Source: an uncultured Synergistales bacterium
Lineage (GTDB): Bacteria; Synergistota; Synergistia; Synergistales; Aminobacteriaceae
Reading direction: 5' to 3'
Assembly (NCBI GenBank): GCA_905236605.1
Contig: CAJORD010000153.1
Coordinates: 1-10,479, forward strand
DNA length: 10,479 bases
The notes under the pieces are model-generated. The model ran no database searches. It was not told the DNA's origin and saw nothing but the letters and a program-made list of their open reading frames with translations. Positions 1-7,044 of the stretch are shown here, one piece after another (within the stretch, counting starts at the first letter, position 1; the number at the start of each line of letters is the position of its first letter). The position numbers and the translations under genes are program-made.

Positions 1-14
1 AGGAGGAATTTTTT

Positions 15-221
15 ATGGCTAAATATTGCGATTTCTGCGGCCGAGGCCCTGTAGCGGGCAACGCCGTGAGCCACTCAAACAGACATACAAGAAGACGCTG
101 GAACATCAATCTTCAGACCGTCAGAGTAGATGCCGGAGACGGCGAAGTGTTCAAGGCTAGAGTTTGCACGAAGTGCCTTAGAAGCGGTTTCGTAAAGAGG
201 GCAACAGCAAATGCAAATTAA
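15..221 (+). CDS. rpmB: 50S ribosomal protein L28
   Basis: This 68-residue protein is ribosomal protein L28, a component of the large ribosomal subunit. The N-terminal MAKYCDFCGRGP and the SHSNRHTRRRW stretch (residues 19-29) are typical of bL28. It carries two CxxC pairs, C5/C8 and C51/C54, so it is the zinc-ribbon (C+) form; many bacteria carry zinc-free paralogues used under zinc limitation. The length is normal and the protein is strongly basic. An AGGAGG sits at 1-6, eight bases before the ATG. The stop overlaps the start of the aminopeptidase gene by 11 nt in another frame, so the two are probably co-transcribed. Nothing in the gene is broken. Confidence 0.97.
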   Translation: MAKYCDFCGRGPVAGNAVSHSNRHTRRRWNINLQTVRVDAGDGEVFKARVCTKCLRSGFVKRATANAN

Positions 222-1668
222 GCGTTTAAGTAATCAGGACGCCGACGCGCTCTTGATGCTTTTACGCGAAGAAGACACGGAAAATTTATCAAGTTTCTCT
301 GGGCTCATTGATGACAAGCTCAGAGATTTTGTTATGTCTTTAATTTCGCGCAAAGACTTCACGGGCAAGAAAGGCAGCCTCGTAAAATTGCCGCTGTTCG
401 ATTCAAAATTCAAAAATTTATATTTAATCGGACTTGGCAAAAAAGAAAAATGCGACATTAATTTAATCCGAGACTCTTTAACTTGGGGATTTAGAAAAAT
501 CGGACGTGAACGAAACAAAACCGCTTGCGTTCTTCTCAAAAACTTGAACAAATATAAAGAGCTTGCTTTAGCTTTAGGAGAAGCCGCGGGACTTTGTGCC
601 TACGTGTTCGACAAATACAAAACTAAAGACGAACATTACGAACCGTTCGCTCTCGAAGAAATTTTTTCAGACGCTTACGACGAAAAAGAAATTTCAATCG
701 GCGAGAAGCTAGCGGCGGCACAAATATTTTCACGTGAACTCATCAACGAGCCGGGCTGCGTCATATGGCCGTCAGTGCTTGCGAGCAAAGCCGAAGAAGT
801 TGCGAAAAAATACAATCTCGAATGCGAAGTCTGGGACGAGGAAAAATTAAAAGCCGAGCGAATGGGCGGAGTCTTAGCGGTCGGAAGCGGCTCAAAGAAT
901 CCTCCGCGATTTATTCATCTTGCATATAAACCCCAAAGGGCCGTTAAAAAAATTGCGTTCGTCGGCAAGGGAATTACATTCGACAGCGGCGGACTTGATA
1001 TAAAACCTGAAAACTTCATGACGACCATGAAGGGCGACAAGACCGGAGCTTGTAACGTCCTCGCGATTATAAAAGCCGTTGCAGAATTAAAATTAAATGT
1101 TGAAGTTCATGGTTTCATGTCCGTAGCTGAAAACATGCCTTCAGGGAGCGCTTACAGACCTGACGATATAATCACTGCGCGCAACGGTAAGACAATCGAA
1201 ATTAATAACACCGACGCGGAGGGACGTTTAGTGCTTGCTGATGCTTTGTGCGTGGCGAGCGAGATTAAACCGGACGCGATAATTGACATGGCAACGCTCA
1301 CGGGCGCTTGCATGGTTGCGTTAGGGAAATGGCGCGCAGGACTTTTCAGCAACGATGACGAACTCGCAAATAAATTTTTAGATTCGTCAACGCGACGCGG
1401 CGAATTATTATGGCGTTTGCCCGTTGAAGATGACAATATCGCGGAAACATTAAAATCTCCTTACGCGGATTTAGTAAACTGCGCGCAGAGATACGGCGGA
1501 GCGATTTTCGCGGCGTTATTCTTGAAAGAGTTCGTTGGAAAAGATATTGCGTGGGCTCACATGGACATAGCCGGCCCTGACTTCAAAGATAAAGAATACG
1601 GAGTTTATTCAAAAGGCGCGTCGGCGTTCGGCGTTCGGACGTGCTTAGATTATTTAATGAGTTTGTAG
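211..1668 (+). CDS. pepA: Leucyl aminopeptidase, M17 family
   Basis: This 485-residue cytosolic metallo-aminopeptidase removes N-terminal residues from peptides and takes part in peptide turnover. It has the M17 plan of a variable N-terminal domain (about 1-165) and a conserved catalytic domain. The metal and active-site positions are all visible. By comparison with E. coli PepA, the two-metal ligands are K253, D258, D276, D335 and E337, within the GKGITFDSGG (252-261) and NTDAEGRL (333-340) motifs. The catalytic K265 and R339 are also present. Length is typical of the family. The ATG at 211 lies inside the end of rpmB, with an AAAGAGG at 194-200 ten bases upstream, which points to translational coupling. 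The E. coli orthologue also binds DNA at recombination sites; nothing here tests that role. Substrate preference beyond the family is inferred. Confidence 0.95.
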   Translation: MQIKRLSNQDADALLMLLREEDTENLSSFSGLIDDKLRDFVMSLISRKDFTGKKGSLVKLPLFDSKFKNLYLIGLGKKEKCDINLIRDSLTWGFRKIGRERNKTACVLLKNLNKYKELALALGEAAGLCAYVFDKYKTKDEHYEPFALEEIFSDAYDEKEISIGEKLAAAQIFSRELINEPGCVIWPSVLASKAEEVAKKYNLECEVWDEEKLKAERMGGVLAVGSGSKNPPRFIHLAYKPQRAVKKIAFVGKGITFDSGGLDIKPENFMTTMKGDKTGACNVLAIIKAVAELKLNVEVHGFMSVAENMPSGSAYRPDDIITARNGKTIEINNTDAEGRLVLADALCVASEIKPDAIIDMATLTGACMVALGKWRAGLFSNDDELANKFLDSSTRRGELLWRLPVEDDNIAETLKSPYADLVNCAQRYGGAIFAALFLKEFVGKDIAWAHMDIAGPDFKDKEYGVYSKGASAFGVRTCLDYLMSL

Positions 1669-1705
1669 AAAAAATAAACCGCCTGCGCGAAACAGGCGGC
1701 TTTTT
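1669..1705. terminator. Bidirectional intrinsic terminator between convergent genes
   Basis: A perfect 7-bp stem, CCGCCTG (1679-1685) and CAGGCGG (1693-1699), encloses a 7-nt loop. On the + strand it is followed by CTTTTT, and read on the - strand it is followed by TTTATTTTTT. It lies between the converging pepA and long-chain dehydrogenase genes and would serve both. Confidence 0.9.
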
Positions 1706-1718
1706 ATAAATTTTTTAT

Positions 1719-3332
1719 TTACGCGGCCAAAAATTTTTTCAACGTTGCCCGCACAGCTCCCTTGCCCTTGAGCATATCGCGGAACATGTTTTCAATTTTA
1801 TTTCCGAGGCCGACTTCGTAAAGATTTACGCCAAAAATATTTTTGTTGCTTAAAATCGGCTTAAGTTGTTCAGAAAAAGTTTCTGGCTTTCCAAATTCAA
1901 TCCCTTGAAGTTGCTTTTCAAGTTCCGGAATCATAGGATCGGGAGAAAGTTCAAATTTTTTGCCTTCGTCGTCAACTGCGAGCAAGTATCTAAGCCAACC
2001 GGCAATAGCAAGCGGTATAGCGTTTAATTTTTCCGCCGTTCCGTCGCGCGATACATACGCTTTAATCGTTTCACCGAATCTGATTCCGACCATTTGCGAA
2101 ATATCTACAGCAATTCTTGCGCTTGTGTCTCCTAAATAAGGATTCGGGAATCGAACATTGATGACTTCGTCAAGAAATTTCGTCGGCGAAATAATTTTCG
2201 GGTCTTCTACAACGGGAATCCCTTCGACGTATCCGACATTGTGAGCGAGTTTTGAAAGTTCCGGATCGTGCATACCGTCGGCGAAGAGCGTATAGCCCAA
2301 CATGCAATCATAAGTGCAAAGCGCAGTGTGAATAGGATTCAAGCAAGTTGTAACTTTCATTCGCTCGGACAAATTCACCGTGTGTCTGTCAGTCATATAA
2401 ACTCCGGCCTTCTCAAGCGGCGGCCTTCCATTCGGGAACGAATCTTCTATAACGAGATACTCCGGCGCTTCAGCGTTTACGAATGGAGCAATATAAGTCT
2501 TTCGCGACGTTATAACAGGCTGCATATCTTCGACGCCTAAATCTTCGAGAGTTTTTCCGACTTCTTCCGACGGGCGCGGCGTAATTTTGTCGATCATAGT
2601 CCAGCAGAAAGAAACTTTGCTTTCATCTTTAACATATTCGACAAATTCAGCAGGAACAAAATTTTTTTTCTGCCACGTCTCGACAGTTTCAACGACGCTT
2701 CCTCGAAGTTTTTCACCGTTGTGCGAAACGTTATCCATCGAAACGAAAGCGAGAGGCTTCGCGCCGGCCTTCCAACGTTCATAGAGCATAGCAGCGACAA
2801 TCGCCATAGCACCGGCGGGATTATCCGGGCCGTTATTCATGTCTGCTTCGACGTGCGGGAAGTATTTTCCGTCAGCATTGCGAAGAGCATAACCCTTCTC
2901 TGTAATCGTGAACGACACAAGCTGAAGAGAATCCGCCGTGAAAATTTCTTTAAGTCGCGACCATTCGGCAGCGTTTGACGAACGAGCCTTCAAAGCTTCA
3001 CAGAGCGAACCTAAAACGCGCTTATCTGTTCGTCCGTCGCCATGCAAAGTTACAGCGAGTGCAAGATTATCGAACGGCGCGTAAATCTTATCGACGACAT
3101 CATAATCAAACGTTTCTACGCAGATTATTCCGCGGTCCATTAAACCGGCGCGAATTAATTTATCAGCAATGCCGCCAATGAAAATTCTAAAAATATTTCC
3201 GATCCCGAAGTGAACCCACGTAGGATTTTTTTTAGTTCTCGCGGCGAGTTCTTCTGGATTATATGACGGAAGCTCTATGCCGGCTTTTTTCCAAGCGTCA
3301 GAATTCTTTAATCCTTCGTAAGTCAGACGCAT
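1719..3332 (-). CDS. Mannitol/fructuronate-type long-chain dehydrogenase
   Basis: This 537-residue cytosolic NAD(P)-dependent oxidoreductase belongs to the polyol-specific long-chain dehydrogenase family (mannitol 2-dehydrogenase, fructuronate reductase UxuB, tagaturonate reductase UxaB). These enzymes interconvert a polyol or aldonate with a ketose or keto-acid without zinc. The N-terminal Rossmann glycine motif is HFGIGNIFR (41-49). The family motif SMDNVSHNGEKLR contains N201 and N205. The C-terminal catalytic motif is K326-x5-N332-x2-H335. At 537 residues it is longer than the roughly 480-490 usual for UxuB, UxaB and mannitol dehydrogenase, so it likely belongs to a longer subfamily. Its ATG overlaps the stop of the upstream Zn-dehydrogenase gene by one base (TAATG), with GAGG inside that gene as ribosome binding site, so translation is coupled. 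It is last in the operon. The substrate cannot be fixed from sequence: hexitol, pentitol and fructuronate/tagaturonate all remain possible. Confidence 0.88.
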   Translation of the reverse strand: MRLTYEGLKNSDAWKKAGIELPSYNPEELAARTKKNPTWVHFGIGNIFRIFIGGIADKLIRAGLMDRGIICVETFDYDVVDKIYAPFDNLALAVTLHGDGRTDKRVLGSLCEALKARSSNAAEWSRLKEIFTADSLQLVSFTITEKGYALRNADGKYFPHVEADMNNGPDNPAGAMAIVAAMLYERWKAGAKPLAFVSMDNVSHNGEKLRGSVVETVETWQKKNFVPAEFVEYVKDESKVSFCWTMIDKITPRPSEEVGKTLEDLGVEDMQPVITSRKTYIAPFVNAEAPEYLVIEDSFPNGRPPLEKAGVYMTDRHTVNLSERMKVTTCLNPIHTALCTYDCMLGYTLFADGMHDPELSKLAHNVGYVEGIPVVEDPKIISPTKFLDEVINVRFPNPYLGDTSARIAVDISQMVGIRFGETIKAYVSRDGTAEKLNAIPLAIAGWLRYLLAVDDEGKKFELSPDPMIPELEKQLQGIEFGKPETFSEQLKPILSNKNIFGVNLYEVGLGNKIENMFRDMLKGKGAVRATLKKFLAA

Positions 3333-4378
3333 TAGTCTTTTTCCTCAGGGTCAACGTCAACAATAACTTTCATTGTAGTTTCGCGATTATTGTCGATGAA
3401 CTCGTAAGCCTTCTGGAAATCTTCAAATGCAAAGTGCGCACTCTGAAGCGGCTTAAGCTGAACTTTGCCCTCTTCGACGAATTTAATAGCGTCAAGGAAA
3501 TCTTCATGACGATACATCATTGAAGTATTGAGGTCTAATTCGCTGTCGTTGAGTTTTGCTAAATCGACGTTGGCTTTCTTACCAAACACCGCGACTAAGA
3601 TTATCGTGCTTCCCTTGCGGGCGTTCTGAATAGCCTGATCCATTGTTATATCGCTACCGGCGCATTCATAAACTACATCGGCTTTATCAGGCCCGAAAGT
3701 TTCAATCAAAGCAGCAGCGTAATCTTCGTTTTTGGTGTTTACGACTTTGTCCGCGCCAAGCTGTTTCGCGAGTCCGAGTCTCATGTCGGAAATATCCGTA
3801 GCCATGACTTTCTTAGCTCCGAGAGCCTTCAAAGATTGAATCAACAAAATTCCGATAGGTCCGCAGCCAAGCACGACAGCGTTTGCGCCTTTGACGTCCG
3901 GAAATCTCTTCGCGGCATGAACAGTAACGGCGAGCGGTTCGAGCATTGCACCATCTGAATAAGTCATGCTGTCGGGGATCGGGGTTATCTTGCTTGAATC
4001 GACTGCGAAGTATTCGCTTCCTGTTCCAGTCGTCTGAAAGCCCATGACTTTCAAATGTTCGCAAAGATTATATTTTCCGTGAAGGCAAGGATAGCAGCGA
4101 CCGCAGAAAACTTGAGGCTCAATCGTTACGCGCTGGCCTTCTTTTAAGTCTTTGACATACTCGCCGACTTTTACAATTTGCCCGGAGACTTCGTGGCCTT
4201 GAGTTACAGGGTAGGAAGTGTAAGGGTGAGTGCCATGATAAACGTGAATGTCGGAGCCGCAGATGCCGATTTTTTTGATTTTCACGAGAACTTGATCCGG
4301 GCCGACTTCAGGGATCGGAATATCTCTGAAAATTACGTGCTTGGGTTCTTGCATAACTTCTTGTTTCATTGTTGCCAT
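3332..4378 (-). CDS. Zinc-dependent sorbitol/aldonate dehydrogenase (MDR family)
   Basis: This 348-residue medium-chain dehydrogenase would oxidise a secondary alcohol of a polyol or sugar acid to a ketone in the cytosol. Catalytic-zinc ligands are C40, H62 and E63 (GHE) with E147 in MLEPLAV, as in sorbitol dehydrogenase. Structural-zinc cysteines C92, C95, C98 and C106 are complete. The Rossmann motif GCGPIG is at 171-176, and D195 at the end of the second strand favours NAD over NADP. Length is normal. The ATG at 4378 has AAGGAGG (4390-4396) eleven bases upstream; the Met at codon 4 would be about 20 bases away and is less likely. It is fifth in the operon and overlaps the following gene by one base. 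Relatives include sorbitol, xylitol, L-threonine, L-gulonate and L-galactonate 5-dehydrogenases, so the family is secure but the substrate is not. Confidence 0.9.
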   Translation of the reverse strand: MATMKQEVMQEPKHVIFRDIPIPEVGPDQVLVKIKKIGICGSDIHVYHGTHPYTSYPVTQGHEVSGQIVKVGEYVKDLKEGQRVTIEPQVFCGRCYPCLHGKYNLCEHLKVMGFQTTGTGSEYFAVDSSKITPIPDSMTYSDGAMLEPLAVTVHAAKRFPDVKGANAVVLGCGPIGILLIQSLKALGAKKVMATDISDMRLGLAKQLGADKVVNTKNEDYAAALIETFGPDKADVVYECAGSDITMDQAIQNARKGSTIILVAVFGKKANVDLAKLNDSELDLNTSMMYRHEDFLDAIKFVEEGKVQLKPLQSAHFAFEDFQKAYEFIDNNRETTMKVIVDVDPEEKD

Positions 4379-4434
4379 TATAAAAAATTCCTCCTTAAAA
4401 TTTTTGAGGAGCTAGGAGTTTTGAAAATTTAATT

Positions 4435-5430
4435 TTAGTTTGTCTGACGTTTCTTTGAGAAGCAGTCTATACCAACCGCCACCGCAAGGACAAGACCTTG
4501 AACGACCATTTGAGCATATTCGCTGACGTTCATCATAATCATGCCGCTCTTTAATGAACCGATGATTAAAACGCCCGCGATAACTCCCGAAATTCTTCCG
4601 ATACCGCCGCTGACTGACACACCGCCTAAAACGACGCAGGTAATAACTTCAAACTCAAAACCTATTGCCGCCGTGCTCTGTGCCGAGCCTGAACGAGAAA
4701 GCAAAACGATTCCGGCAAGTCCCGCGAAAAATCCTGAAAGAGCGTAAATTAAATATTTCATTCTGTTGACGCGAATACCGGAAAGCTCTGAAGCTTCTTC
4801 GTTGCCGCCGATTGCGTAGAAATATCTTCCAAAATACGATTTGTTAAGAATAAAACTTCCGATTGCGAAGCACAAGACCATTATAATCGCGCAGATCGGG
4901 ATTAAGCCGACGTTGCCGAGGCCTTTGAAAATGTCCCAACGGTCTAATGTCCAACGAGCAAAAAATCCGAATGTAGGGTGCTGAAGCACGACGCCCGGAA
5001 TAGGAAGACCGCCGGAAAGAAGATAAGCGCAGCCTCTAAAAATCGTCTGTGAAGCAAACGTTGCGATTAATGCCGGGATTCCGATTGACGCAACCATCCA
5101 GCCGTTAAGGATTCCGATTAATGTAGCCATGACGATTGAAACTAAAATCGCGAGCCACATGTTCCAGCCTAAGTTCATCATGAGGTAGGCACACACGACG
5201 TTCACTAACGCGATAATCGAACCGATTGAAAGGTCAATGCCCGCAATTAAGATTACGAACGTCATACCGATTGACGCTATGCCGTAATAAGAAACCTGAC
5301 GCGAAATATTAACAATGTTCGCAACGCTAAGAAATTTCGGATTGAAATACGCGAAAATCGCTATCTCGATTATGAACACGAGCCAAATAGCGTTTTGTTT
5401 GAAAGCCGTTAAAAATTTATTTTCGTTCAT
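4435..5430 (-). CDS. Ribose-type sugar ABC transporter permease
   Basis: This 331-residue inner-membrane protein is an RbsC/XylH/AraH-like permease that forms the sugar channel with the neighbouring ATPase. It is very hydrophobic, with about eight to ten membrane segments; the clearest are near residues 15-31, 48-66, 68-87, 89-112, 170-192, 218-240 and 285-300. The family motif IGMTFVILIAGIDLSIGS lies near residues 54-71, and the glycine-rich GGVSVSGGIGR loop lies in the C-terminal third. Length is usual for the family. The gene starts five bases after the ATPase stop, and its AAGGAGG (5444-5450) lies inside the ATPase end, so the two are translationally linked. Only one permease gene is present, and such permeases normally act as homodimers. 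The imported sugar cannot be told from the sequence. Confidence 0.94.
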   Translation of the reverse strand: MNENKFLTAFKQNAIWLVFIIEIAIFAYFNPKFLSVANIVNISRQVSYYGIASIGMTFVILIAGIDLSIGSIIALVNVVCAYLMMNLGWNMWLAILVSIVMATLIGILNGWMVASIGIPALIATFASQTIFRGCAYLLSGGLPIPGVVLQHPTFGFFARWTLDRWDIFKGLGNVGLIPICAIIMVLCFAIGSFILNKSYFGRYFYAIGGNEEASELSGIRVNRMKYLIYALSGFFAGLAGIVLLSRSGSAQSTAAIGFEFEVITCVVLGGVSVSGGIGRISGVIAGVLIIGSLKSGMIMMNVSEYAQMVVQGLVLAVAVGIDCFSKKRQTN

Positions 5431-5435
5431 GATTA

Positions 5436-6974
5436 TCAGGAAGCCTCCTTCTTGGATTCGGGGATAATGCCCGATGCGTATGACATGATTAAGTCCGAGT
5501 TAAACTCGTCTTTTTGAAGTTCACCCATCATTTTGTTTTCAGCAAGCACGATTATTCTGTCCGACATTCCCATTAACTCTTCCATTTCGGACGAAATCAT
5601 TAAAATCGCTACGCCGTCTTCGACAAGGTCATTGATTAATTTATAAATCTCATATTTTGCGCCGACATCGATTCCGCGCGTTGGTTCGTCGAAGATAATT
5701 AATTTCGATTGCGCTGCAAGCCATCTGCTTAAAATAACTTTCTGTTGATTACCGCCGGAAAGATTTTTAACAAGCTGATGAATAGACGGACATTTTATTT
5801 GAACGTCTTCGCGGTAGCCTTCAGCGATTGAATGTTCAAGTTTTGAATTAATGACCGTGCCTTTTGAAATTCGCCCGTAAATCGGCATCGAAATATTATT
5901 TTTAATTGAGTTCGTCAATAATGCTCCGTGTCGTTTTCTGTCTTCAGGCAGCAAAGCGATTCCGAGGTCAATAGCTTCACGCGGCGAACGCGGATTAATT
6001 TCTTTGCCCTCAAAAATTATTTTGCCTGCTTCTTTCGGAGCCGCTCCAAAAATTACCTGCGCTATCTCTGTGCGTCCTGCTCCGACAAGTCCGCCTAATC
6101 CTAAAACTTCTCCGGCGTGAACTTGGAAAGAAATATCTTCGTCGCCATTGCCGTAAACGTGTTGAAGTTCAAGAACTACATCGTCTTTAATGCACGGTTC
6201 ACGAGGCGGATACTTCTGGGTCATTTCGCGACCGACCATTAATTTTATAAGCTCGTCAACTTGCTTCGGGATTGTTGTCGGGTCTTTGTCAGTTATCAAA
6301 GTGTCAACATACTCGCCGTCTCTGATGACTTCGATACGGTCGCTCAATCTGAAAATTTCTTCGAGCCTGTGCGAAATATAAATTATCGAAACGCCCTTCG
6401 ACTTTAATAATTCAACGACTCTGAACATACTTTCGACTTCGTTAGTCGTCAAAGGCGCGCTAGGCTCGTCCATGATTAAGACTTGAGCGTTTTGTTGAAT
6501 GGCTTTTGCGATTTCGACCATTTGCTGATAACCGACGGAAAGATTTTTGACAAGTTCTCTTGGATTAATTTTTATACGGAGCTGTTCAAAAGCCTTCGCG
6601 GCTTCTTCTTCCATTGCTTTGCGGTCAATGACTATTCCATTTTTTTTAAGAATTGGGCGACCTAAAAATAAATTTTCAGCGGCTGAAAGTTCTCCGACGT
6701 TATTAAACTCCTGATAGATAATTGCGATTCCGTTTTCGGCGGCAAGCTGTGGAGTCATTCGAGAAAATTCTTTGCCATTGACTTTAATTTTTCCTGATGT
6801 AGGGATAACCGCGCCTGAACAACATTTAATGAGAGTTGATTTTCCTGCGCCGTTCTCGCCGATGAGTCCCAAAATTTCGCCGCGTCTTAGTTGCAGAGTA
6901 ACATCTTTGAGAGCGACAACACCGGGATATTCTTTTCTTATGTGTTCGAGTTCAAGTACATAGTCCTCGCTCAA
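5436..6974 (-). CDS. Double-domain sugar ABC transporter ATPase, TTG start
   Basis: This 512-residue cytosolic ATPase energises sugar import. It is of the RbsA/MglA/XylG type, with two fused ABC domains. Domain 1 has Walker A GENGAGKST (39-47), Q-loop Q88, signature LSVGYQQ (145-151) and Walker B VLIMDEP with E170. Domain 2 has the degenerate P-loop GGLVGAGRTE (294-303) lacking the Walker lysine, signature LSGGNQQ (405-411) and Walker B FDEP with E430. One intact and one degenerate site is normal for this class. The start codon is TTG, supported by AGGAGG at 6983-6988 eight bases upstream and by the domain beginning at once (VLELEHIRKEYPGV). It follows the binding-protein gene after a 70-nt gap with a terminator-like hairpin and lies five bases before the permease gene. 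Substrate is undetermined. Confidence 0.95.
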   Translation of the reverse strand: MSEDYVLELEHIRKEYPGVVALKDVTLQLRRGEILGLIGENGAGKSTLIKCCSGAVIPTSGKIKVNGKEFSRMTPQLAAENGIAIIYQEFNNVGELSAAENLFLGRPILKKNGIVIDRKAMEEEAAKAFEQLRIKINPRELVKNLSVGYQQMVEIAKAIQQNAQVLIMDEPSAPLTTNEVESMFRVVELLKSKGVSIIYISHRLEEIFRLSDRIEVIRDGEYVDTLITDKDPTTIPKQVDELIKLMVGREMTQKYPPREPCIKDDVVLELQHVYGNGDEDISFQVHAGEVLGLGGLVGAGRTEIAQVIFGAAPKEAGKIIFEGKEINPRSPREAIDLGIALLPEDRKRHGALLTNSIKNNISMPIYGRISKGTVINSKLEHSIAEGYREDVQIKCPSIHQLVKNLSGGNQQKVILSRWLAAQSKLIIFDEPTRGIDVGAKYEIYKLINDLVEDGVAILMISSEMEELMGMSDRIIVLAENKMMGELQKDEFNSDLIMSYASGIIPESKKEAS

Positions 6975-6982
6975 GTTTTACA

Positions 6983-6988
6983 CCTCCT
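6983..6988 (-). promoter_or_regulatory. Ribosome binding site fixing a TTG start
   Basis: On the - strand this is AGGAGG, eight bases before the TTG at 6974-6972. No ATG or GTG in frame lies at a usable distance, so this site decides the start of the ATPase gene. Confidence 0.85.
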
Positions 6989-6998
6989 AATAAAAATC

Positions 6999-7031
6999 AA
7001 AAAAATCAGGCTCCCGCATTCAGAAGCCTGA
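6999..7031 (-). terminator. Intra-operon hairpin plus T-run (partial terminator)
   Basis: Read on the - strand, TCAGGCT (7031-7025) pairs perfectly with AGCCTGA (7012-7006) around a 12-nt loop and is followed at once by seven T (7005-6999). It lies in the 70-nt gap between the stop of the binding-protein gene and the ATPase ribosome binding site. This has the form of an intrinsic terminator inside an operon. Such elements commonly let some transcription through, giving more binding protein than membrane transporter, and can also protect the upstream mRNA 3' end. Its efficiency is inferred, not seen. Confidence 0.7.
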
Positions 7032-7044
7032 CATTGTGATTAAC

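Noticed and set aside
294..303. Degenerate P-loop in the second ATPase domain as a defect (residues 294-303 of the protein, not window bases)
   Set aside because: Loss of the Walker lysine in the second domain is the normal state for RbsA/MglA-type transporters and does not suggest inactivation.
234..551. Reverse-strand frame inside pepA
   Set aside because: It lies wholly within a well-supported conserved gene, has no recognisable domain and is a shadow frame; the same holds for the other frames opposite the operon genes.
2268..3181. Several + strand frames opposite the long-chain dehydrogenase
   Set aside because: They are antisense shadows of a gene with clear family motifs, and show no domain and no ribosome binding site pattern.
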